14,041 nucleotides of DNA, from contig CAIMUU010000062.1 of assembly GCA_903844835.1 (NCBI GenBank), positions 1 through 14,041 on the forward strand, read 5' to 3'. The notes beneath the pieces were generated by a model. The model made no database searches, was not told the DNA's origin, and saw only the letters and a list, made by a program, of their open reading frames with translations. Below, piece by piece: positions 1 to 6,900 of this stretch (position 1 is the stretch's first letter; each line of letters begins with the position of its first letter). Source of the DNA: an uncultured bacterium (GTDB lineage: Bacteria > Patescibacteriota > Saccharimonadia > Saccharimonadales > Saccharimonadaceae). Both the position numbers and the translations under genes were made by a program.

Positions 1-15
1 GCTTGAAGTGGTAGT

Positions 16-690
16 TTGATATTCGCGATACTGGCTTTGATCTTTTTGGGATATATTATTTCAACAAACACTCCATACCAGACTGCTCAACAGCCTGAAG
101 TCAAATCAATGTCTATTGAGGTCAGCGGAGAGTTGGCAATTAATGTACTAAAAAAAATCGAGATAAAAGGCCGAGCGCCCAAGACAGATTATACGCGCGA
201 GCAATTTGGTGCGGGCTGGTCAGTGTCGGGCGGTTGTGATACTAGAAACGTAATATTAAATCGGGATTTAACAAATGTAATTGTGAATAAAGATTGTGAA
301 GTTGTAAGTGGGGCGCTACTTGATCCATATTCTGGCAAGGCAATTTCATTTATTAGGGGAGGTGAAACGAGTAGCGCTGTTCAGATAGACCACGTCGTGG
401 CGCTAGCTGATGCTTGGCAAAAAGGGGCTCAGCAATTTACTAAAGATGAGCGCATTGCATTGGCTAATGACCCACTTGAACTGCTGGCAGTTGATGGTCC
501 AACAAATATGCTGAAGAGTGATGGTGATGCCGCTACCTGGTTGCCACCGAATAAGGCTTTCCGTTGTCAATATGTGGCTCGTCAAGTCGCCGTTAAACAA
601 AAGTATGGCTTGTGGGTGACACAGGCAGAATTTGAAGCGATTGAATCGGTGCTTGGCGGTTGTCCAAATCAAGTCTTGCCAAGTCCATAA
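16..690 (+). CDS. Predicted exported HNH nuclease (DUF1524 / GmrSD C-terminal-like)
   Basis: Probably a DNA- or RNA-cleaving HNH enzyme acting at or outside the membrane. Residues 3-16 form a hydrophobic N-terminal segment (signal peptide or anchor) with no basic residue before it. The nuclease core follows: D125-H126 in a DHVVALADAW motif, an NDPLELLAVDG strand at 151-161, then N164, K167, D169 and a W175-LPPN motif, the pattern I associate with DUF1524 HNH proteins common in Actinobacteria. H126 is the likely general base. Four cysteines (C74, C94, C184, C216) could form two disulfides, which fits export. The start is TTG; the same frame has a stop at 4-6, so little choice exists, and the next ATG (residue 32) would remove the hydrophobic segment. 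No clear Shine-Dalgarno is visible in the few upstream bases. The gene ends in TAA just before the nusA leader. The family call is fairly sure; substrate and target are unknown. Confidence 0.75.
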   Translation: MIFAILALIFLGYIISTNTPYQTAQQPEVKSMSIEVSGELAINVLKKIEIKGRAPKTDYTREQFGAGWSVSGGCDTRNVILNRDLTNVIVNKDCEVVSGALLDPYSGKAISFIRGGETSSAVQIDHVVALADAWQKGAQQFTKDERIALANDPLELLAVDGPTNMLKSDGDAATWLPPNKAFRCQYVARQVAVKQKYGLWVTQAEFEAIESVLGGCPNQVLPSP

Positions 691-704
691 AATTGGTCTA
701 TACT
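676..704 (+). promoter_or_regulatory. Predicted sigma-70-type promoter for nusA
   Basis: TTGCCA at 676-681 and TATACT at 699-704 are separated by exactly 17 bases, a near-consensus promoter. It overlaps the end of the HNH gene and predicts transcription starting near 711, giving a nusA leader of about 130 bases. It is the best promoter seen before nusA; nothing comparable lies between 750 and 843. It could be fortuitous in AT-rich DNA, but spacing and both boxes are good. Confidence 0.6.
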
Positions 705-725
705 AATGATAGTTCATTGCATTTC

Positions 726-749
726 GTCGGCCGGCAGGTCGACTTTTTT
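726..749 (+). terminator. Intrinsic terminator or attenuator in the nusA leader
   Basis: GTCGGCC (726-732) pairs with GGTCGAC (737-743) over 7 bp, one of them G-T, around a GGCA loop, followed at once by six T (744-749). This is a textbook Rho-independent terminator. It sits 36 bases after the HNH stop codon and would end that transcript. It also lies about 15 bases downstream of the transcription start predicted from the promoter at 676-704, so it would act on nusA transcripts as an attenuator. Both roles are possible together. Confidence 0.75.
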
Positions 750-770
750 AAATTAAAGAAAGGACCCACA

Positions 771-826
771 CATTAAAACACGATGCTTTGCAATCTGATT
801 GCAGACTGCTTCGCTCGGTTTTAATG
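771..826 (+). promoter_or_regulatory. Long imperfect hairpin in the nusA 5' leader
   Basis: CATTAAAAC (771-779) is the exact inverted complement of GTTTTAATG (818-826). The helix continues inward with single-base bulges at A780 and T784 (CGA 781-783 with TCG 815-817, GC 785-786 with GC 813-814). It is capped by an 8-bp hairpin, TTTGCAAT (787-794) with ATTGCAGA (798-805, one G-T), with a CTG loop; 806-812 is left as an asymmetric bulge. The structure ends just before the nusA ribosome binding region (AGGGG 827-831, AAGGA 833-837). It could control translation start, protect the mRNA 5' end or bind a protein. I recognise no known riboswitch class. Confidence 0.55.
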
Positions 827-843
827 AGGGGCAAGGAATAAAT

Positions 844-1974
844 ATGGAAGAAATTAATGTAAAGCAACTAATCTTGGCGGTTCATACAATTGCCGAGGAA
901 AAAAATTTACCAGAAGAAACGGTTTTGGCTGTTATTGAACAGGCAATTGCGGCGGCTTGGCGTCGTGACAATGGCGAACGTGACCAAGAAGTCCGCTGTG
1001 AGTTAAATATCAATGATGGCACAGCTAGCGTTTATGTGGCTAGGGAAGTTGTCGATGAGGTTGGCTCAAAGGCTGTTGAAATTGGTCTAAAAGATGCTAA
1101 AAAAGTCAAAAAAAACGCTGTAGTTGGCGATGTTATTGAGGAAAAATTTGAAGTTACGACATTTGGTCGTGTTGCGGCTCAGACTGCCAAACAGGTTGTC
1201 TTGCAACGACTACGTGAAGCGGAGCGTGAAGTTGTCTTGGCTGAATATGAAGACAAAATCGGCACAGTTGTTAACGGCATCGTCCAAAGAGTTGAGCCTC
1301 GAGTCATTCGAGTTGACTTAGGTAAGGCAAGTGGCATTATCCCACAAGGTGAGCAAATTCAAGGCGAATATTACAATGTTGGTAGCCGAATTAAGGTTTA
1401 TATCAAAGACATTGAGCGCGACAATCGTGGCCCACAATTAATTTTGAGTCGTGGTAACGAACAGTTCGTCGAATATCTTTTCCATCAGGAAGTCCCCGAG
1501 ATTGAAACTGGTGCTGTTGAAATTAAAGCGATTGCTCGCGAAGCTGGCCGACGTACTAAGTTGGCTGTTGCCAGTACTGCTCCAGGTGTTGACCCAATCG
1601 GCACTTTTGTCGGTGGTCACGGAACCAGAGTTCAGGCTGTTATGAATGAAATTGGCGATCAGGAAAAGATTGATATTATCGCTTTTGATGAAAATCACGA
1701 GCAATTTATCAAGAACGCGTTAAGTCCTGCTGAAGTTGCCAAAGTTGTGATTGACGAAAAAGCTAAGCGTGCCACTGTGTTTGTTAACGAAGACCAGCAA
1801 TCAATTGCAATTGGCCGAGCCGGTCAGAATGTTCGTTTGGCAAGCCGACTAACTGGTTATGAGCTTGATATCGAACAAGTTGCAGTTGTTGCGACTGCTA
1901 AACCCGCCAGCACAGCTCACCACAAGAACATCGAAGACAGTTTACTTGACGCCGTTGAAAAATCAGCTGAATAA
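844..1974 (+). CDS. nusA: Transcription termination/antitermination factor NusA
   Basis: NusA binds RNA polymerase near the flap and exit channel and modulates pausing, intrinsic termination and antitermination. The 376-residue product has the N-terminal polymerase-binding domain (about 1-125), an S1 domain (about 139-201) and two KH domains: KH1 with the GTFVGGHGTRVQ loop at 253-264 and KH2 with AIGRAGQNVRLA at 322-333. It lacks the C-terminal acidic repeats of gammaproteobacterial NusA, and its length matches Firmicute-type proteins. I chose ATG 844, preceded by AAGGA (833-837) at 6 bases. A TTG at 799 is in frame but would place translation inside the leader hairpin and adds 15 residues outside the conserved domain. 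The usual partners rimP, ylxR and infB are not adjacent; clpC follows after 24 bases. The structured leader suggests control by attenuation or at translation. Confidence 0.96.
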   Translation: MEEINVKQLILAVHTIAEEKNLPEETVLAVIEQAIAAAWRRDNGERDQEVRCELNINDGTASVYVAREVVDEVGSKAVEIGLKDAKKVKKNAVVGDVIEEKFEVTTFGRVAAQTAKQVVLQRLREAEREVVLAEYEDKIGTVVNGIVQRVEPRVIRVDLGKASGIIPQGEQIQGEYYNVGSRIKVYIKDIERDNRGPQLILSRGNEQFVEYLFHQEVPEIETGAVEIKAIAREAGRRTKLAVASTAPGVDPIGTFVGGHGTRVQAVMNEIGDQEKIDIIAFDENHEQFIKNALSPAEVAKVVIDEKAKRATVFVNEDQQSIAIGRAGQNVRLASRLTGYELDIEQVAVVATAKPASTAHHKNIEDSLLDAVEKSAE

Positions 1975-1986
1975 TATTAGCTAGGT

Positions 1987-1992
1987 TATAAT
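1987..1992 (+). promoter_or_regulatory. Predicted -10 element for a leaderless clpC transcript
   Basis: A perfect TATAAT ends 6 bases before the clpC ATG, so the expected transcription start coincides with the A of the start codon. No Shine-Dalgarno is present in the 24 bases between nusA and clpC. The weak point is the -35 region: no good hexamer lies 16-18 bases upstream (TTGAAA at 1955-1960 is 26 bases away) and there is no extended TGn. Read-through from nusA is the alternative source of clpC mRNA. No CtsR-, CIRCE- or HAIR-type operator was recognised. Confidence 0.45.
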
Positions 1993-1998
1993 AGTATT

Positions 1999-4479
1999 AT
2001 GGCCGATGATTTTGTTGAGTTCGCTTCACATTTGACCGACAATGCGCGGACTAGTTTGCATCATGCCAATATTATTGCCCAAAGTTACGGCAGTTCGTAT
2101 ATTGGGACTGAGCATTTATTGATGGGTATTCTGGCCCAAGGCTCATCAGTTGGCGCGAAATTATTAACTGACGCTGGTGTTACCTTAAGTCGAGCTCAGA
2201 CGGCGTTAAATTTGACTCCACTGACGGTGATTGTTGGCATTGAAGCCAAAGGCCTTAGTGAGATGGCAAAATTAACTCTCAAAATGAGCTGGGATATTGC
2301 ACAGGAATTTCACCAGGATTATTTGGGTACCGAACATATTCTTTATAGTATTTTGAATCAACGTAATGCTCGGGCAGTTGTATTGCTGCGCGATATGGAC
2401 GTAAATTTACTAGAACTCGTATCTGAATTGGAAGAATTTTTAGATAGCCAGTCAAATTCAGAACAACGTGATTTTGAATCGGCAACTTCAACACCAGCCA
2501 GCCATTCGGTTAAGCAAAAAGGCGCTTTGGGATTATACGGTATTGATTTAACTGCTATGGCTAAGTCTGGCAAATTAGATCCGGTTATTGGTCGTGCCTC
2601 AATCGAAGAGAGGCTAATTACGATTCTTAGTCGTCGCACCAAAAATAACCCAGTTCTAATTGGCGAACCAGGCGTTGGTAAAACAGCAATTGCCGAAGGA
2701 CTAGCCCAGAGAATTGTAACTGAGGATGTGCCAGACCATTTGCTAGACAAGCGCGTAATTCAACTAGATTTGGCTGGGATGATTGCTGGGACTAAATATC
2801 GCGGTGAATTTGAGGAAAGATTAAAAAAGGTTATTGACGAACTTAGACAGCAAAAAAATGTCATAGTCTTTATCGACGAAATTCATCTACTAGTTGGAGC
2901 CGGTGCTGCCGAGGGTTCGTTGGACGCAGCAAATATTCTAAAACCAGCCCTTGCCAGGGGCGATATTAGATTAATTGGCGCCACGACATCTGATGAATAT
3001 CGAAAACATATCGAAAAGGATACGGCACTGGAGCGCCGTTTGCAGACGATTATTGTGCCCGAGCCAAGCCTAAAAGACACGGTCGCTATTTTAAAAGGCT
3101 TGCGGGCAACTTACGAAAAACACCATAGTGTACTGATTTCTGATGAGGTTATCGAAGATTCGGTTTATATGGCCGATCGTTATGTTAACGAAAGATTTAT
3201 GCCAGATAAGGCAATTGATGTTATTGATGAGGCGGCGGCATTAGTTCGGGTGCGTACGGGCAGTAAGCCAAGCCGATTGCGTTATTTCACAAAGCAGATA
3301 AAAAATTTGAATGAAAAAATGGAAGATGCGGTGTCGTCTGAGGATTACGAAAGAGCCGCCCTATACAAGACCAGAATTAGTCAAATTACCACAAAATTTG
3401 AAGAAATGCGCTTGAAATTTAATGAAACTACCCCGACTACATTGTCTAGCGACGATGTGGCTCAAGCGATTTCACTAATTAGTGGCGTACCAGTCCAGCA
3501 TATTCAGAAATCTGAAGCTAAATTGCTACGCAATCTTGAAAAGCATTTAGGTAAATTCATAATTGGTCAAACAGAGGCCATTAGCAAGGTGTCGCGAGCC
3601 ATACGACGAAGTCGCAGTGGTGTTGCCAGCAATCGTCGACCAATTGGCTCTTTTGTCTTTATGGGGCCAACGGGTGTCGGCAAAACCGAACTGGCTAGAG
3701 TGTTGGCGCGTGAGGTTTTTGGTAGTGATAACGCCCTAATTAAACTTGATATGAGTGAATTTGGTGAGAAACATAATACCAGCCGACTACTTGGTGCACC
3801 TGCTGGCTACATTGGCTATGAAGATGGTGGCAAATTAACTGATAAGATTCGTCGCCAACCGTATAGTGTGGTGCTATTCGATGAGATTGAAAAAGCTCAT
3901 CCCGAAGTCTTTAATTTGCTGCTGCAAATCCTAGAAGATGGTACTTTGACAGATGCTAAGGGTAAAAAAGTTAATTTCAGCAATGCAATAATTATTTTGA
4001 CTAGTAATCTGGGTGCTGAAAAAATGATGAAAGAGTCAAGTTTGGGCTTCCATGCCTCATCAAAAAATGACGAAAGACAACTTGAGGCAATTCACGGCGA
4101 AAATGCCGAGGCGGCCGAGGCAGCATTGAACAAAATTATGCGTCCTGAACTTATCAACCGGTTTGACGGGATTATTACGTTTTGTGCGCTGACTCGCAAG
4201 CAAGTCGGCAAAATTCTGGATAATTTGATTGACGAACTTCAACAGCGCCTGGTTCAAAAAGGTATCCATTTAGTAATCAGCCCTGCGGCCAAGCGTTATA
4301 TTATCAAAAAAGGCTATAGTGAAAAGTTTGGCGCCAGACCACTTCGTCGGGCCATCCAGGACGAAATTGAACACCGAATTGCCGATGGTATATTGTCAGG
4401 TGAGTACGAAAAAGGTACTGTATTAACAGTAAATATTCAAAATAAAGAGGTTCACCTAGATGTCACTTCAGAATCATAA
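1999..4479 (+). CDS. clpC: ATP-dependent Clp protease ATPase subunit ClpC
   Basis: A cytoplasmic AAA+ unfoldase that feeds substrates to ClpP. The 826 residues contain a double Clp_N domain (about 1-75 and 80-150, each with a GTEH motif), a linker, AAA-1 with Walker A GEPGVGKT (222-229) and Walker B IVFIDEIH (289-296), a UVR-like middle segment (about 430-475), AAA-2 with Walker A GPTGVGKT (556-563) and Walker [13 protein letters not shown] (624-635), and the C-terminal D2-small domain. A ClpP-docking loop is visible as LGF at 682-684, which supports a ClpP partner and the ClpC rather than ClpB class. E38 and E112 sit where the phosphoarginine-binding glutamates of Bacillus ClpC lie (from memory). 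ctsR, mcsA and mcsB are not adjacent. ATG 1999 has no Shine-Dalgarno and may be translated leaderless. The next gene overlaps its last 20 bases. Confidence 0.95.
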   Translation: MADDFVEFASHLTDNARTSLHHANIIAQSYGSSYIGTEHLLMGILAQGSSVGAKLLTDAGVTLSRAQTALNLTPLTVIVGIEAKGLSEMAKLTLKMSWDIAQEFHQDYLGTEHILYSILNQRNARAVVLLRDMDVNLLELVSELEEFLDSQSNSEQRDFESATSTPASHSVKQKGALGLYGIDLTAMAKSGKLDPVIGRASIEERLITILSRRTKNNPVLIGEPGVGKTAIAEGLAQRIVTEDVPDHLLDKRVIQLDLAGMIAGTKYRGEFEERLKKVIDELRQQKNVIVFIDEIHLLVGAGAAEGSLDAANILKPALARGDIRLIGATTSDEYRKHIEKDTALERRLQTIIVPEPSLKDTVAILKGLRATYEKHHSVLISDEVIEDSVYMADRYVNERFMPDKAIDVIDEAAALVRVRTGSKPSRLRYFTKQIKNLNEKMEDAVSSEDYERAALYKTRISQITTKFEEMRLKFNETTPTTLSSDDVAQAISLISGVPVQHIQKSEAKLLRNLEKHLGKFIIGQTEAISKVSRAIRRSRSGVASNRRPIGSFVFMGPTGVGKTELARVLAREVFGSDNALIKLDMSEFGEKHNTSRLLGAPAGYIGYEDGGKLTDKIRRQPYSVVLFDEIEKAHPEVFNLLLQILEDGTLTDAKGKKVNFSNAIIILTSNLGAEKMMKESSLGFHASSKNDERQLEAIHGENAEAAEAALNKIMRPELINRFDGIITFCALTRKQVGKILDNLIDELQQRLVQKGIHLVISPAAKRYIIKKGYSEKFGARPLRRAIQDEIEHRIADGILSGEYEKGTVLTVNIQNKEVHLDVTSES

Positions 4480-5461
4480 CATTAGCGCCAGAATAATTAT
4501 TAGATTAATTGGGATAGCTTTTGTTATATCCTGCTCAGTCTTGATTTTGTTTTTTCGACAATATATTTATGACCAAATAGTCGTTTGGCAATTCAAACCT
4601 TCGGCAGAAATGGTTGAACTAACTAGTCGAATTGACCTAAGCGAAAATGGTAAATTTGTTTTTTTCGCAAGTCAGCCCGAGCTTGACACTCCAGAGGATT
4701 TTAACCAATCCTGTAGTCGAGTTGAGGCAACGACTTCAATCCTTGGCTGTTATAGTGGCTCTAGGATATATATCTATAACGTAAGTGATATTAAGCTTGA
4801 TGGAATTCGTGAGGTAACAGCGGCGCACGAGATGCTTCATGCCGTATATCAGAGAATGAGCGAGACCGAAAAGACGACCGTAGATGCACTACTAGAAGCT
4901 GAATACGCAAAATTATCTGGGGATCAATCATTTTCAGATTTAATGGATTATTATGCACGAGCCGAGCCGAGCGAACGGTCTAATGAGCTTCACTCTGTAA
5001 TTGGCACAGTAGTTCCAAAAATAAGTCCCGAGCTTGAGACTCATTATGCCGAATATTTTTCTAGCCGACAAACAGTTGTGAATTATTATGAAAAGTACAA
5101 TGGCGTATTTCAGGCCTTGACTGATCGAGCAAAAGTTCTGGTTGGGCAATTACAGACTCTGTCGACTAGTATTCCGGAGGAATCAACTCAATATAACTCT
5201 GATGTACTTGAGTTAAATTCGGACATTAATTCATTTAACGCTAAGGCAAGCAATGGTGACTTTGATTCAAATAGCCAATTTTATGCCGAGCGAACGCTGT
5301 TAATTAAGCGTGTTAATTTACTTAACCAGACTAGGGCGAGTATCGATAGCGACATTGATAATTACAACTTACTTTTGGACGAGTATAATTCAATCGCCTC
5401 TGAGTCAAAGCAACTATACAACAGTATGGACAGTTCATTAGTCACGGCTCCGTCAGTTTAA
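4460..5461 (+). CDS. Membrane-anchored zincin-like protein with HEMLH motif and coiled coil
   Basis: I do not recognise a named family. The 333-residue product has a short N-terminus, one transmembrane segment (about 12-32) and a long, probably extracytoplasmic region. Residues 119-130 carry a zinc-protease signature with HEMLH at 123-127, so H123 and H127 would bind zinc and E124 would activate water. A third ligand could be E176 in NELHS (175-179) or, with thermolysin-like spacing, E146 or E148. C85 and C97 may form a disulfide upstream of the motif. From about 205 to 320 the sequence is helical and coiled-coil-like, rich in E, N, L and Y. The ATG overlaps the end of clpC by 20 bases and has AAAGAGG (4444-4450) 9 bases upstream, so it is likely co-transcribed and translationally coupled to clpC. 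A proteolytic role at the cell surface is inferred only from the motif; an inactive or structural role is possible. Confidence 0.75.
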   Translation: MSLQNHNISARIIIRLIGIAFVISCSVLILFFRQYIYDQIVVWQFKPSAEMVELTSRIDLSENGKFVFFASQPELDTPEDFNQSCSRVEATTSILGCYSGSRIYIYNVSDIKLDGIREVTAAHEMLHAVYQRMSETEKTTVDALLEAEYAKLSGDQSFSDLMDYYARAEPSERSNELHSVIGTVVPKISPELETHYAEYFSSRQTVVNYYEKYNGVFQALTDRAKVLVGQLQTLSTSIPEESTQYNSDVLELNSDINSFNAKASNGDFDSNSQFYAERTLLIKRVNLLNQTRASIDSDIDNYNLLLDEYNSIASESKQLYNSMDSSLVTAPSV

Positions 5462-5466
5462 GCAGA

Positions 5467-5495
5467 GTGACGATTTCATCATGGTCGAGTATACT
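5467..5495 (+). promoter_or_regulatory. Predicted promoter for a (near-)leaderless radA transcript
   Basis: GTGACG (5467-5472, 4 of 6 matches to TTGACA) and TATACT (5490-5495) are spaced by 17 bases. The -10 ends 8 bases before the radA ATG at 5504, so transcription should start at about 5502-5504. There is no Shine-Dalgarno. The zincin gene stop is at 5459-5461, so this promoter fills the whole 42-base gap. Confidence 0.55.
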
Positions 5496-5503
5496 AATAA
5501 GTA

Positions 5504-6859
5504 ATGGTAAAGCCAAAAACTCAGTTTGTGTGTCAAAATTGTGGCGCAACCTATCCGAAATGGACAGGCAAGTGTGACAACTGTGGCGAATGGAATACTA
5601 TGGTCGAACAAATGCTGGCTTCTTCTGGTAAGTCAGTAGTCTCCAGAAGTAGTAGCGCTGGCAATATCCTAAAAGTTCAAACAATGGGCTCGATTTCGAG
5701 TTCAGAGAATGCTAAACGTCTGCCAACTGGATTTACCGACCTTGATGATGTCTTGGGTGGTGGAATTTTGCCTGGTAGCGTAATTTTGTTAGCCGGACAG
5801 CCAGGTATCGGTAAAAGCACATTGCTACTACAAGTTTCGGCCTTTGCGGCACGAACAAATCCTGTCTTGTATGCCAGCGGGGAAGAGTCGGCAAGTCAAG
5901 TTAAACTACGGGCTGAACGACTTGGGGCTGAAAAGAGTGAACAGTTAAGCTTTGCTTCTAGTACCAGTGCTGATGACATTGCGGCTACAATTCGATCAAA
6001 CGGTTATAAATTAGTGATTATCGACTCAATTCAGACGCTGTCATTGGACGAAATTACGTCTGCGCCAGGGACAGTTAGCCAAATTACCAACAGTAGTAAT
6101 GTAATTATTCGCTCGGCCAAACAATCTGGCGCTGCCGTCATACTGGTTGGCCACGTTACAAAAGAGGGCAGTATTGCTGGCCCTAAGGTGCTGGAACACC
6201 TTGTCGATGTCGTACTACAATTCGAGGGTGATCGATATGGTGGCTTCAAGATAGTACGAGCTATTAAAAATCGATTTGGCGCTACCAGTGAAGCAGCCAT
6301 ATTTGAAATGAATCGAGAGGGTTTGAAGTTGGTTGAGAATCCATCGGCCGCACTTCTAGCCGAAAGGCAGAATGCTGATGGTTCTGTGGTCCTGGCCACT
6401 CTAGAAGGCACTAGGCCGCTTTTGGTGGAGATACAGGCACTTGTTACCACAACGAGCTTTGGCTACCCTAAGCGAACCGCTAGTGGCTTTGATTTGAATC
6501 GTCTAAATCTACTAATCGCCGTTTTAGAGCGCCGAACAAAGCTTAAACTGTCCGATAAAGACATATACATCAATGTTGTTGGTGGCCTGAAGTTAAACGA
6601 TCAAGCCGCCGACTTGGCAATCTGTATGGCAATTGCTAGTGCCGCGGCGGGACGAAGGATTGATGATGGCATTGTGGTGTTTGGCGAGGTTGGTCTTGGC
6701 GGGGAGATTCGCTCAGCTCAATCAACCGAACGTCGTGTTGCCGAAGCAAAAAAGCTTGGTTTCACTCAGGCAATTGCTCCAAGAAGTTCAACGAAAAATA
6801 TATTTATTAAAAGCGTTAGTGATCTGCGAACCGCGCTCATTGACTATTTACAAAAGTAA
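5504..6859 (+). CDS. radA: DNA repair protein RadA (Sms)
   Basis: RadA is a RecA-related helicase that processes recombination intermediates and supports branch migration. The 451 residues show the full family layout: a zinc finger with C10, C13, C24 and C27; Walker A GQPGIGKST (98-106); Walker B VIIDSIQ (171-177); the RadA-specific KNRFG motif (255-259); and a Lon-like C-terminal domain with DQAADLA (366-372) and GEVGLGGEIR (394-403), which in this family is structural and not proteolytic. Length is typical. ATG 5504 gives the conserved start of the zinc finger at the expected distance. The gene has its own predicted promoter directly upstream and is followed 41 bases later by the PIN-TRAM gene, probably in one transcript. 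Identification is secure. Confidence 0.96.
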   Translation: MVKPKTQFVCQNCGATYPKWTGKCDNCGEWNTMVEQMLASSGKSVVSRSSSAGNILKVQTMGSISSSENAKRLPTGFTDLDDVLGGGILPGSVILLAGQPGIGKSTLLLQVSAFAARTNPVLYASGEESASQVKLRAERLGAEKSEQLSFASSTSADDIAATIRSNGYKLVIIDSIQTLSLDEITSAPGTVSQITNSSNVIIRSAKQSGAAVILVGHVTKEGSIAGPKVLEHLVDVVLQFEGDRYGGFKIVRAIKNRFGATSEAAIFEMNREGLKLVENPSAALLAERQNADGSVVLATLEGTRPLLVEIQALVTTTSFGYPKRTASGFDLNRLNLLIAVLERRTKLKLSDKDIYINVVGGLKLNDQAADLAICMAIASAAAGRRIDDGIVVFGEVGLGGEIRSAQSTERRVAEAKKLGFTQAIAPRSSTKNIFIKSVSDLRTALIDYLQK

Positions 6860-6860
6860 T

Positions 6861-6884
6861 CCTCCGAATCTAAATTTTTGGAGG
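6861..6884 (+). other. Small hairpin between radA and the PIN-TRAM gene
   Basis: CCTCCGAA (6861-6868) can pair with TTTGGAGG-type bases at 6877-6884 over 8 bp (one G-T) around an 8-base loop. It begins one base after the radA stop codon. There is no run of T after it, so it is not a normal terminator. Its 3' arm is a strong Shine-Dalgarno-like GGAGG that lies 16 bases from the next ATG; a second site, AAGGGAG (6887-6893), is better placed and remains unpaired. It may be an RNA stability element or chance. Confidence 0.3.
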
Positions 6885-6900
6885 TCAAGGGAGAAAAATT

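Noticed and set aside
783..824. A 13-codon ORF (MLCNLIADCFARF) inside the nusA leader hairpin, considered as a leader peptide
   Set aside because: The nearest purine-rich site, AAAGGA at 759-764, is 18 bases from the ATG, too far for normal initiation, and the residues show no regulatory codon run.
799..843. TTG start at 799 extending NusA by 15 residues
   Set aside because: It starts inside the leader hairpin without its own Shine-Dalgarno, while ATG 844 has AAGGA at 6 bases and gives the standard NusA N-terminus.
5441..5471. GTCAC / GTGAC inverted repeat across the end of the zincin gene
   Set aside because: Only 5 bp with a 21-base loop and no T-run; the second arm is better explained as the radA -35 element.
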